Shown here piece after piece: positions 16,682 to 24,614 of a DNA stretch of 64,000 nt. This DNA is from Bacteroidota bacterium (GTDB taxonomy: Bacteria; Bacteroidota; Bacteroidia; 2-12-FULL-35-15). Under the pieces are notes generated by a model. It saw only the letters and a program-made list of their open reading frames with translations. It did no database searches and was not told where the DNA came from. The position numbers and the translations under genes were made by a program. Numbering within the stretch: the first letter of the stretch is position 1; each line of letters begins with the position of its first letter. The DNA lies in assembly GCA_025963715.1 (NCBI GenBank), contig JAOQAG010000027.1, positions 171,774 to 235,773 on the forward strand. The letters run 5' to 3'.

Positions 16682-17821
16682 ATGCTATTCAGGGACATCA
16701 TAGGGCAACAAGCGATAAAAGAACGACTTTTACGTTCCGTTTCTGACGGGCGCATCAGCCATGCGCAATTGTTCCTTGGCCCGCAGGGAAGCGGCAACCT
16801 GGCGCTTGCTACGGGCTATGCACAATACATTTCCTGCCTGAATAAACAGCCGGATGATTCCTGCGGAACATGCTCGTCCTGTGTAAAATACAATAAATTA
16901 ATTCACCCCGATCTTCATTTTGTTTACCCGGTGGCGCTTTCCAAGGATGTGCGCACGAGTACCGATGTAATGCCGAAATTCAGGGAAGCCTTTTTGGACA
17001 ACCCTTACATTACGCTGTTTAACTGGTTTGAGCAGCTGGATGCGGAAAACAAGCAGGCGGTGATTGGTGTGGAGGAAAGCGGCGAGATCCTGCGAAAGCT
17101 GAGCTTAACCACGTACGAAGCGGAATACAAGATCATGATCATCTGGCAGGCGGAAAAAATGAACCAGGCCGCCGCCAATAAATTATTAAAAATTTTAGAA
17201 GAGCCACCGGATAAAACATTGTTTTTACTGGTGTGTGAGAGCGAAGATCAATTGTTGCGCACGATCGTTTCGCGAACGCAACTGATCAAAATCCCGAAAA
17301 TGACAGATGCAGATCTGACAAATGCATTGGTGGAGCAAAAAGGATTATCGGCGGAAGCAGCAGAAAAAATGGCACACCTGGCGGATGGCAATTATGCAGA
17401 AGCACTTTTGCTGATCAATGAAAACGAAAATGCAGCACAAAATTTAGCGAGCTTTCAAAAACTGATGCGGGCCAGTTTAAAATTTAATCCGCAAGGTGTT
17501 TTTGCCTGGATCGATGAGGTGAATGCGGCGGGAAGGGAACGCCAAAAGAATTTTATCAATTATGCTTTGCACATTATCCGCGAAAGCATGGTGCTGAATT
17601 ATGGCGATCCAAGCCTTGTAAAACTGGGTGCGGACGAGCAGGATTTTGTAAAAAAGTTTTCACCTTTCATTCATGCCCGAAACATTGAGCGTTTTATGGA
17701 CGAGCTGAACAAGGCGTATTTTCACATGGAACGGAATGCAAATGCAAAGATCTTATTCATGGATCTGGCATTTAAATTCAACGAATTACTGAACATTCCG
17801 AAGCAGGAAATGGTTCAATAG
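16682..17821 (+). CDS. holB: DNA polymerase III delta' subunit
   Basis: This 379-residue clamp-loader subunit starts with the RFC-box-like RDIIGQQAIKERL. It has a degenerate P-loop (GPQGSGNLAL, without the Walker Lys, as usual for delta'), a four-Cys zinc module (SCLNKQPDDSCGTCSSC) and the LLKILEEPP and SRTQLIKIP motifs. It helps load the beta clamp during replication. It is followed by ricT, an order also found in Bacillus (holB-yaaT). Confidence 0.94.
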   Translation: MLFRDIIGQQAIKERLLRSVSDGRISHAQLFLGPQGSGNLALATGYAQYISCLNKQPDDSCGTCSSCVKYNKLIHPDLHFVYPVALSKDVRTSTDVMPKFREAFLDNPYITLFNWFEQLDAENKQAVIGVEESGEILRKLSLTTYEAEYKIMIIWQAEKMNQAAANKLLKILEEPPDKTLFLLVCESEDQLLRTIVSRTQLIKIPKMTDADLTNALVEQKGLSAEAAEKMAHLADGNYAEALLLINENENAAQNLASFQKLMRASLKFNPQGVFAWIDEVNAAGRERQKNFINYALHIIRESMVLNYGDPSLVKLGADEQDFVKKFSPFIHARNIERFMDELNKAYFHMERNANAKILFMDLAFKFNELLNIPKQEMVQ

Positions 17822-18133
17822 TTTATTGGTTCATCCGTTCATTAGTTTGCTGTGTGTGAGAAGGGTTTACTGGTTCAGCTGTTCATTGGTTCACTAGTAT
17901 GCTGTGTGTGAGTAACCGAAATGTGTAAAGAAAAGAAGTATAAAAATTAAATGCAATAAGGCTCATAACAGGTTTATCTAAGCGTTTAGAACGGGTATAG
18001 CCCCAATAAACCAGTAAACTAATGAACCAATAAACGAATCAACAACTAACAATTAAATCGGCTTTATTAAGCGGTTAGAACGGGCACAACCCCAATAAAC
18101 CAATGAACTTAATGAACCAATAAACGAAAATAT
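17822..18133. repeat. repeat-filled gap between holB and ricT
   Basis: No gene is seen. The left part has two related copies ending in GCTGTGTGTGAG (about 17820-17862 and 17869-17913). The right part has two direct ~68-bp copies, 17971-18038 and 18060-18128, each ending in ATGAACCAATAAACGAA. The left copies are roughly the reverse complement of the right ones (TGGTTCAT against ATGAACCA). The last copy ends 5 bp before the ricT ATG. Confidence 0.8.
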
Positions 18134-19636
18134 ATGGGATGTAGCGGATGTTCAACCGGCAGAGGATGCAGTACTGCAAGTACGGGTTTACCGGGAGGAT
18201 GCAAAAATAACGGCTCGTGCGGCTCTGGCGGATGTAATAAATTAAACGTGTTCAACTGGCTTGCCAATATGGAATTGCCAAGCGGCCAGCCGGAATTTGA
18301 TATCGTAGAGATCCGGTTTAAAAACAGCCGGAAAGAATTTTTTAGGAATGTAAACAACCTGCAATTGTTTGTAGGAGATGTGGTAGCGGTGGAAGCATCG
18401 CCGGGGCACGATATTGGAATTATTTCCATTTCGGGCGAACTGGTGCGTTTGCAGATGAAAAAACACAAAGCAGATCCAACTTCACAAGAGATCAAAAAAG
18501 TATACCGCAAAGCAAAACAAACAGACATTGAAAAATGGCAGGAAGCGCAGGGATTGGAGCAGGCAACGATGTATCGTGCACGCACCTTTGCAGTAAAGCT
18601 GGGCTTGCAGATGAAGATCAGTGATGTGGAATACCAGGGCGACAGGACAAAAGCGATTTTTTATTACACAGCGGAAGACCGCGTGGATTTCCGCGAGCTG
18701 ATCAAAGTATTGGCGGAAGAATTTAAAGTGCGGATCGAAATGCGCCAGATTGGTGCGCGCCAGGAAGCAAGCCGCCTGGGTGCAATTGGCTCCTGCGGGC
18801 GCGAGTTATGCTGCTCCACATGGCTAACGGATTTCCGTTCGGTATCCACCAGTGCGGCGCGCTATCAGCAACTTTCGCTGAATCCGCTAAAACTGGCCGG
18901 ACAATGCGGAAAATTAAAATGCTGCTTGAATTACGAGCTGGATAGCTACATGGATGCCCTGAAAGACATTCCGGAAGTAAACAACGTGAAGCTGGAAACA
19001 GAAAAAGGAAGGGCATTTCACCAGAAAACAGATATTTTCAGAAGAAGAATGTTTTTCTCTTACACACATGAGCCGGATAATTTTATTCAGCTTACGGTAG
19101 ATCGTGTGAAGGAAGTGATGGAGATGAACAAAGAAGGTAACAAGCCCGCAGATTTACTGGTGCATGTGGAGAAAAAACACGTGGAGAAAACACCGGATTA
19201 TGAAAACGTGGTAGGGCAGGACAGCTTAACGCGTTTTGATAAAAGCAAAAAACCGAAATTCAAAAACAACAATAAAAAACGGAATCCGGCAGGCCCGAAC
19301 AGCAATGCGGCGCAACCGGAAGGACAACAAAAAGCGCGTCCGAATAACGAGAACAAACCGGCAAATACCAACCGGCCCAACCGTCGCCCGAACGACAAGC
19401 CCAATCCAAACACCAACCGCCAGCCGAATGAAAAGCAGGCGAATCCAAATGCAAACACCGATCGCCCGGTAAACGATAAGCCGAATCCAAATCCAAACCG
19501 TCCGGCAACCGATAAACCAAACAACAATAATCGTCCGCGGCCAAACAGGCCGAATAACCGTCCGAAACCGCGGCCGAACAATAACAATCCGAACACAAAC
19601 AATCCGCCTCCGCCTCCGGCACCACCGGCGTCATAG
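18134..19636 (+). CDS. ricT: RicT/YaaT PSP1-domain protein with Asn/Pro-rich tail
   Basis: This 500-residue protein has a Cys-rich N-terminus (C3, C6, C12, C23, C29, C34), then the PSP1 core with GAIGSCGRELCCSTW and LAGQCGKLKCCLNYE. In Bacillus, RicT belongs to a Ric complex carrying Fe-S clusters that affects RNA maturation with RNase Y. The last ~150 residues are a low-complexity tail of Asn, Pro, Arg and Lys with NDKPNPN-like repeats, likely disordered and possibly RNA-binding. Its place between holB and gldH is typical for Bacteroidota. Confidence 0.92.
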   Translation: MGCSGCSTGRGCSTASTGLPGGCKNNGSCGSGGCNKLNVFNWLANMELPSGQPEFDIVEIRFKNSRKEFFRNVNNLQLFVGDVVAVEASPGHDIGIISISGELVRLQMKKHKADPTSQEIKKVYRKAKQTDIEKWQEAQGLEQATMYRARTFAVKLGLQMKISDVEYQGDRTKAIFYYTAEDRVDFRELIKVLAEEFKVRIEMRQIGARQEASRLGAIGSCGRELCCSTWLTDFRSVSTSAARYQQLSLNPLKLAGQCGKLKCCLNYELDSYMDALKDIPEVNNVKLETEKGRAFHQKTDIFRRRMFFSYTHEPDNFIQLTVDRVKEVMEMNKEGNKPADLLVHVEKKHVEKTPDYENVVGQDSLTRFDKSKKPKFKNNNKKRNPAGPNSNAAQPEGQQKARPNNENKPANTNRPNRRPNDKPNPNTNRQPNEKQANPNANTDRPVNDKPNPNPNRPATDKPNNNNRPRPNRPNNRPKPRPNNNNPNTNNPPPPPAPPAS

Positions 19637-19712
19637 TTAAAAAACGGAAAGAAAAACAAATATAAAATCAGCCAATCGCGCTCCGGAAGATCAGGAGCAA
19701 TGTGTGTAAAAA

Positions 19713-20195
19713 ATGAAACGCAACTCATCACTTATTTTCCCGCTCATGCTCATCACTGCATGTGCGCTGTTTTTTACCTCCTGCGACCGCAACCGGATCT
19801 TTGAAAACAACAAGGACATTCCGGAAACGGGCTGGGACAGCAGCAATGTGGTAAAATTTAATGTGGAGATCAAAGACCCGTCAACGCCCGCAAATTTTTA
19901 CATCAATGTGCGCAATGCCGACGGTTACCCTTACAGCAATTTATTTTTATTCATAAAAACACGTTTTCCGAACGGCAAGCAATCGAATGATACATTGGAG
20001 TGTTTCCTGGCGGATGACAAAGGGAAATGGACAGGAAAAGGGATTGGGGATATTTACGACAACCAGATACCATTTAAGCGAAATGTGCGTTTTCCCTTAG
20101 CGGGATTGTACACGTTTGAGATCGCGCAGGGAATGAGGCAGCAGCTGATCCCACTGATCATAGATGTGGGCTTGCGGATAGAGAAAGCAGAATAA
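19713..20195 (+). CDS. gldH: gliding motility lipoprotein GldH
   Basis: This 160-residue protein has a lipoprotein signal (FFTSC, Cys 24) and the GldH features, including FNVEIKD, YINVRNADGYPYSNLFLF and RFPLAGLYTFEIAQGMR. GldH is required for gliding motility and type IX secretion in Flavobacterium. It lies between ricT and a class A PBP, with gaps of 76 and 48 bp. Its presence supports an active gliding/T9SS apparatus, in line with the PorP and SprB-like genes near 58-62 kb. Confidence 0.93.
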   Translation: MKRNSSLIFPLMLITACALFFTSCDRNRIFENNKDIPETGWDSSNVVKFNVEIKDPSTPANFYINVRNADGYPYSNLFLFIKTRFPNGKQSNDTLECFLADDKGKWTGKGIGDIYDNQIPFKRNVRFPLAGLYTFEIAQGMRQQLIPLIIDVGLRIEKAE

Positions 20196-20243
20196 ACGGA
20201 ACGACGAATTAAAAAACAATACAGCAGAGCACCAACAATAAAA

Positions 20244-22526
20244 ATGGCCACAGAGAAAACAGAGAAAAAAGAAAAGCAAAATTATAAAAAGTACATCCTT
20301 TGGTTTTGGATCCTTTTTGCAGGTCCGGTAGTGGGTTTGTTCCTGTTTGTGCTGGGCGTGCGCCTGTTTGCCGATCTGCCAAATACGGAAGAGCTGCAAA
20401 ACCCGAAAACACTTCTGGCAACGGAAGTGTATTCGAGCGACATGAAGGTGATCGGGAAATATTACGCCGAAAACCGTACCAACGTTAAGTTTAAAGACAT
20501 TTCGCCCAATGTGGTAAATGCGCTGGTGGCAACGGAAGATGCCCGTTTTTTTGAGCATTCCGGAGTGGATGTGCGTGCATTGCTGCGTGCTATTTCCGGA
20601 GCAGCGCTTGGCAGATCCGCTTCAGGCGGAGGAAGTACCATTTCGCAACAGTTGGCAAAAATGCTTTTTCCGAGGGAAGATCTTCACGGAATAAAACTGA
20701 TCGTGCGTAAAATAAAAGAATGGATCATCGCGGTAAAGCTGGAAAAAGAATACACCAAGCAGGAGATCATTGCGCTGTACCTCAACAAGTTTGATTACCT
20801 GAACAATGCGGTAGGTATAAAATCGGCAGCGCAAATTTATTTCAATACCAGCCCCGATTCTCTCAAAATAGAACAAGCGGCAATGCTGGTTGGTTTGGCA
20901 AAAAACCCATCGTATTTTAATCCCAACCGCTTCCGCGAACGTGCCGAAGGCAGAAGAAACACGGTGCTGGCGCAGATGAATAAATACAATTACCTGACCA
21001 ACGCACAGCTGGATTCACTTCAGAAAATCCCGCTGAAATTAATTTTCCGCCCGGAAGACCACAATGATGGACTGGCGCCTTATTTCAGAGAATATTTGCG
21101 GGATGTGTTCATGAAAAAATGGTGTGATGAAAACCCAAAACCCGACGGGACAAAATACGATGTGTACCGCGACGGATTAAAGATCTACACCACCATCGAC
21201 TCGCGCCTGCAGCGATATGCAGAAGAAGCTGTAAGCGAGCATTTGAAAGAATTGCAGGGCACATTTGACAAAGAGCTGAAAGTAAAACGCAATGCACCTT
21301 TTGCACGCAACGTAAACAAGGAAGAGATCAAAAGCATTTTAGAACAGGGAATGAAGCGCTCCGACCGTTACCGCGCGCTGAAAAAAGCAGGAATCGACGA
21401 CGCAACGATCGAAAAGATCTTCGGTACAAAAACACAAATGACTGTCTTCAACTGGCGCGGAGAGATCGATACGCTGATGTCGCCGTTTGATTCCATCCGT
21501 TATTACAAAGGTTTTCTGCAAACCGGCTTCATGTCGATTGAGCCGCAAACCGGTTACATCAAAGCCTGGGTGGGCGGAATCAACCATAAATTTTTTCAGT
21601 ACGATCACGTTCAGATCGGGCATGCGCGCCAGGTAGGATCAACATTTAAAACCTTTGTGTATGCGCTGGCTATCCAGGAAGGCTACTCGCCGTGTTACCG
21701 CCTGCCAAACGTACGAACCTGTATTGATATGCCTGCCGGGCAGCCGCAATATTGTCCGGATAACGCCGCCGGAGAAGAAAAATACAATGGAAAAATTATT
21801 ACGCTGCGTTTTGCACTGGCACAATCCATCAACTATGTTTCCGCTTACCTGATCAAACAATTTGGCGCACAGGCTGTGGCCGATCTGGCGCACAGGATGG
21901 GTGTGGTAAGCAGGATCGATCCAACGCCGTCTATTTGTCTTGGAACACCCGAAATATCAGTATTTGAGATGGTGGGTGCAGAAGCCACATTTGCCAACAA
22001 AGGCACCTGGATCCAACCCACATTTATTACCCGCATTGAGGACAAAAACGGAAAAGTGCTGGCCGATTTTTCGCCGAAAACACAAGAAGTGATGAGCGAA
22101 GAAAAAGCGTATGTGATGCTGCAGCTTATGAAAGGCGTGGTGGATATTGGTACCGGGCACAGGATCCAGTATCGTTATAAACTGATGAACCCGATTGCGG
22201 GAAAAACAGGCACTACTCAAAATAATTCCGACGGCTGGTTCATGGGGATTACACCGGATTTGGTTTCGGGGTGCTGGGTAGGTGCAGAAGATCGTTCAGT
22301 GCATTTTGACCATGGCGACCAGGGACAGGGAGCACAAATGGCATTGCCGGTTTGGGCCAAATACATGCAAAAAGTGTATGCAGATAAAACGCTGAAAATA
22401 TCGCAGGGAGATTTTGAAAGACCGGCGAAAAAACTAGAGATAGAGCTGGATTGCAGAGCATACGATCAGGAAATGGAAAAGAACGGTGGCGATGATGGGG
22501 GAACAGACGATTCCAGCGGATTTTAA
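20244..22526 (+). CDS. class A penicillin-binding protein (PBP1a-type)
   Basis: This 760-residue bifunctional peptidoglycan synthase has one N-terminal membrane helix (about 17-40). A GT51 glycosyltransferase domain follows, with VATEDARFFEHSGVD (catalytic E98) and GGSTISQQLAKMLF. The transpeptidase domain has the SxxK motif STFKTF (near 465), SxN in QSINYVSA, and KTGTTQNNSDGW (near 654). It polymerises and cross-links glycan strands at the cytoplasmic membrane. The C-terminus ends in an acidic Gly-rich tail. Confidence 0.96.
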   Translation: MATEKTEKKEKQNYKKYILWFWILFAGPVVGLFLFVLGVRLFADLPNTEELQNPKTLLATEVYSSDMKVIGKYYAENRTNVKFKDISPNVVNALVATEDARFFEHSGVDVRALLRAISGAALGRSASGGGSTISQQLAKMLFPREDLHGIKLIVRKIKEWIIAVKLEKEYTKQEIIALYLNKFDYLNNAVGIKSAAQIYFNTSPDSLKIEQAAMLVGLAKNPSYFNPNRFRERAEGRRNTVLAQMNKYNYLTNAQLDSLQKIPLKLIFRPEDHNDGLAPYFREYLRDVFMKKWCDENPKPDGTKYDVYRDGLKIYTTIDSRLQRYAEEAVSEHLKELQGTFDKELKVKRNAPFARNVNKEEIKSILEQGMKRSDRYRALKKAGIDDATIEKIFGTKTQMTVFNWRGEIDTLMSPFDSIRYYKGFLQTGFMSIEPQTGYIKAWVGGINHKFFQYDHVQIGHARQVGSTFKTFVYALAIQEGYSPCYRLPNVRTCIDMPAGQPQYCPDNAAGEEKYNGKIITLRFALAQSINYVSAYLIKQFGAQAVADLAHRMGVVSRIDPTPSICLGTPEISVFEMVGAEATFANKGTWIQPTFITRIEDKNGKVLADFSPKTQEVMSEEKAYVMLQLMKGVVDIGTGHRIQYRYKLMNPIAGKTGTTQNNSDGWFMGITPDLVSGCWVGAEDRSVHFDHGDQGQGAQMALPVWAKYMQKVYADKTLKISQGDFERPAKKLEIELDCRAYDQEMEKNGGDDGGTDDSSGF

Positions 22527-22556
22527 CAAAACAAAATAAAAGCAAACTTATTTTTT

Positions 22557-23264
22557 ATGAATAAAATTGTAGCAAATGCGGATGAAGCGCTCAAAGATGT
22601 GATGGACAATGCCACCATTATGCTCGGCGGATTTGGTTTGTGCGGCATTCCGGAAAACAGCATTGCCGCCCTGGTAAAAAAAGGAGTGAAAGGATTGACC
22701 TGTATTTCCAATAATGCGGGCGTGGATGATTTCGGGATCGGGCTGATGCTGAAAACGCGCCAGGTAAAAAAAATGATCTCGTCATACGTAGGCGAAAATG
22801 CTGAGTTTGAGCGCCAGTTGCTGAGTGGCGAACTGGAAGTGGAGCTGATCCCGCAAGGAACATTGGCAACGCGTTGCCTGGCTGCAGGATATGGAATGCC
22901 CGCTATTTTTACACCGGCAGGTGTTGGTACGGAAGTGGCCATTGGCAAAGAAACCCGCAAGTTTATGGTGGATGGTGCCGAAAAAGAATTTTTAATGGAA
23001 ATGGCGTTTGATGCCGATTTTGCCATTGTAAAAGCCTGGAAGGGCGATGCGCATGGTAATTTAATTTTCCGCGAAACGGCGCGCAACTTTAACCCGATGA
23101 TGGCCATGGCCGGAAAAATAACCATTGCGGAGGTGGAAGAATTGGTGCCTGCAGGCGAACTGGATCCGGACCAGATCCACACACCGGGAATTTATGTACA
23201 CCGGATTTTTAAGGGAGAGAAGTACGAGAAACGGATTGAGCAGCGGACGGTTAGGAAGAAATAA
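22557..23264 (+). CDS. scoA: 3-oxoacid CoA-transferase subunit A
   Basis: This 235-residue CoA-transferase family I alpha subunit has the [13 protein letters not shown] motif near residue 22 and [26 protein letters not shown] in the middle. With subunit B it transfers CoA between succinate and 3-oxoacids. In most genomes scoA and scoB nearly abut. Here a 689-bp repeat-bounded insert separates them, and the TAA stop of scoA is the first codon of that insert's inverted repeat. Confidence 0.95.
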   Translation: MNKIVANADEALKDVMDNATIMLGGFGLCGIPENSIAALVKKGVKGLTCISNNAGVDDFGIGLMLKTRQVKKMISSYVGENAEFERQLLSGELEVELIPQGTLATRCLAAGYGMPAIFTPAGVGTEVAIGKETRKFMVDGAEKEFLMEMAFDADFAIVKAWKGDAHGNLIFRETARNFNPMMAMAGKITIAEVEELVPAGELDPDQIHTPGIYVHRIFKGEKYEKRIEQRTVRKK

Positions 23265-23298
23265 TTTGAAAATTTGAAGATGTGCCAATTTGAAAATG
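23262..23298 (+). repeat. left 37-bp inverted repeat of the scoA/scoB insert
   Basis: Beginning TAATTTGAAAATTTGAAGAT, it is the exact reverse complement of 23914-23950. Its first three bases are the scoA stop codon. Confidence 0.92.
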
Positions 23299-23339
23299 AA
23301 TATGCTAGCCGCAGAAATTAAAGGGAATTAAAAAAATGT

Positions 23340-23702
23340 ATGCAGGATAATAAGCCGAATTTAATTGTAGATAAGACGTTTGAATTTGCTCTTTTAATTA
23401 TTGAATTTGTTGAAAGTTTGGACGCGGGGAGAAAATACGTTGTGGCAAATCAGCTTTTAAAATCAGGAACATCAATTGGCGCAAACGTAAGGGAAGCCCA
23501 AAACTCCGAAAGCAAAGCAGATTTCATTCACAAAATGAAAATTGCTGCCAAAGAAGCAGATGAAACAGAGTATTGGTTGTTGTTATGCAAACAGTCTAAA
23601 AATTATCCCGATCCGGCAGAGCTTCAAAACAAAATAACAGAAATTGTTAAAATACTTTCTAAAATTATTTCATCATCAAAAAGCAAAATATATTCGAATT
23701 AA
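23340..23702 (+). CDS. four-helix-bundle (S23/IVS-type) protein
   Basis: This 120-residue, all-helical protein carries the family hallmark SGTSIGANVREAQNSESKAD near residues 39-58, followed by KMKIAAKEADETEYWLLL. Relatives are encoded by intervening sequences in 23S rRNA genes, stand alone in many Bacteroidota genomes, or act as Avd in diversity-generating retroelements. I see no reverse transcriptase or template repeat. It is enclosed by a perfect 37-bp inverted repeat and tandem 60-bp repeats, which suggests it is cargo of a small mobile or repeat-derived element. Confidence 0.9.
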   Translation: MQDNKPNLIVDKTFEFALLIIEFVESLDAGRKYVVANQLLKSGTSIGANVREAQNSESKADFIHKMKIAAKEADETEYWLLLCKQSKNYPDPAELQNKITEIVKILSKIISSSKSKIYSN

Positions 23703-23780
23703 ACGTTAAAAAACAATACACACAGCGCATTAATTCAACACAGAGCAGGCACAGCACATTAATTAATTTTGACATACAGT

Positions 23781-23950
23781 AAACACCCAGTACATTTTCA
23801 AATTAGCGCATCTTCAAATTTTCAAATTAATTAACACAGCAAAACACCCAGTACATTTTCAAATTAGCACATCTTCAAATTTTCAAATTAATTAACACAG
23901 CAAACACCCAGTACATTTTCAAATTGGCACATCTTCAAATTTTCAAATTA
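23781..23950 (+). repeat. three tandem ~60-bp repeats ending at the scoB start codon
   Basis: The copies are 23781-23840, 23841-23901 and 23902-23950 (partial). They start with AAACACCCAGTACATTTTC and differ by only a few bases. The final base is the A of the scoB ATG. There are no spacers, so this is not a CRISPR array. The upstream stretch 23703-23780 has further CACAGCxCATTAATT words. Confidence 0.9.
23914..23950 (-). repeat. right 37-bp inverted repeat of the scoA/scoB insert
   Basis: It is the exact reverse complement of 23262-23298 and lies inside the third tandem copy, ending at the scoB start codon. Confidence 0.92.
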
Positions 23951-24606
23951 TGTTGGATAAAGTAGGAATCGCAAAACGCATTGCAAAAGAAATAAAAGAC
24001 GGCTATTACGTTAATTTAGGGATCGGAATCCCAACGTTGGTGGCAAACTATATACCTATGGGAATGAACGTTGTTCTGCAGTCGGAAAATGGGCTTTTAG
24101 GCATGGGTCCTTTCCCGTTTGAAGGTGAAGAAGATGCCGATCTGATCAATGCGGGTAAACAAACAATTACCACGGTTCCCGGCTCTTCCTTTTTTGATTC
24201 GGCCATGAGCTTCGGAATGATCCGTTCACGCAAAGTGGACCTTACCATCCTTGGTGCTATGGAAGTAGCGGATAACGGAGACATTGCCAACTGGAAAATT
24301 CCGGGTAAAATGGTAAAAGGAATGGGCGGCGCGATGGACCTGGTGGCATCTGCAAAAAATATTATTGTGGCCATGCAGCATGTGAACAAAGCCAATGAAT
24401 CCAAGCTTTTGACCCAATGCACCTTACCGCTGACGGGCGTAAAATGTGTGAAAAAAATTGTTACCGAACTGGCCGTGCTGGATGTAACTCCGGAAGGATT
24501 TAAGCTGCTGGAGCGGGCTCCGGGCATCAGCGTGGAGCAGATAAAAAATGCAACGGAAGGAAAGCTGATCATTGAAGGGGAAATTCCTGAAATGAAAATC
24601 GAATAA
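23950..24606 (+). CDS. scoB: 3-oxoacid CoA-transferase subunit B
   Basis: This 218-residue beta subunit carries the catalytic glutamate in LQSENGLLGMGP near residue 50 and the GGAMDLV motif near 121. It works with ScoA in ketone-body or 3-oxoacid activation. The sequence before the ATG is entirely tandem repeat, so any native leader and ribosome-binding context has been replaced. A GT-C-type gene follows after 8 bp, perhaps by chance. Confidence 0.95.
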   Translation: MLDKVGIAKRIAKEIKDGYYVNLGIGIPTLVANYIPMGMNVVLQSENGLLGMGPFPFEGEEDADLINAGKQTITTVPGSSFFDSAMSFGMIRSRKVDLTILGAMEVADNGDIANWKIPGKMVKGMGGAMDLVASAKNIIVAMQHVNKANESKLLTQCTLPLTGVKCVKKIVTELAVLDVTPEGFKLLERAPGISVEQIKNATEGKLIIEGEIPEMKIE

Positions 24607-24614
24607 ATGACAGC

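Noticed and set aside
19198..19731. Gly/Leu/Phe-rich gene antisense to ricT
   Set aside because: It is the complement shadow of the low-complexity Asn/Pro-rich tail of RicT.
23340..23702. Avd accessory protein of a diversity-generating retroelement
   Set aside because: The protein family fits, but no reverse transcriptase, template repeat or variable repeat is seen nearby.
23781..23950. Possible CRISPR array
   Set aside because: The three copies are directly joined tandem repeats without unique spacers, and no cas genes are present.
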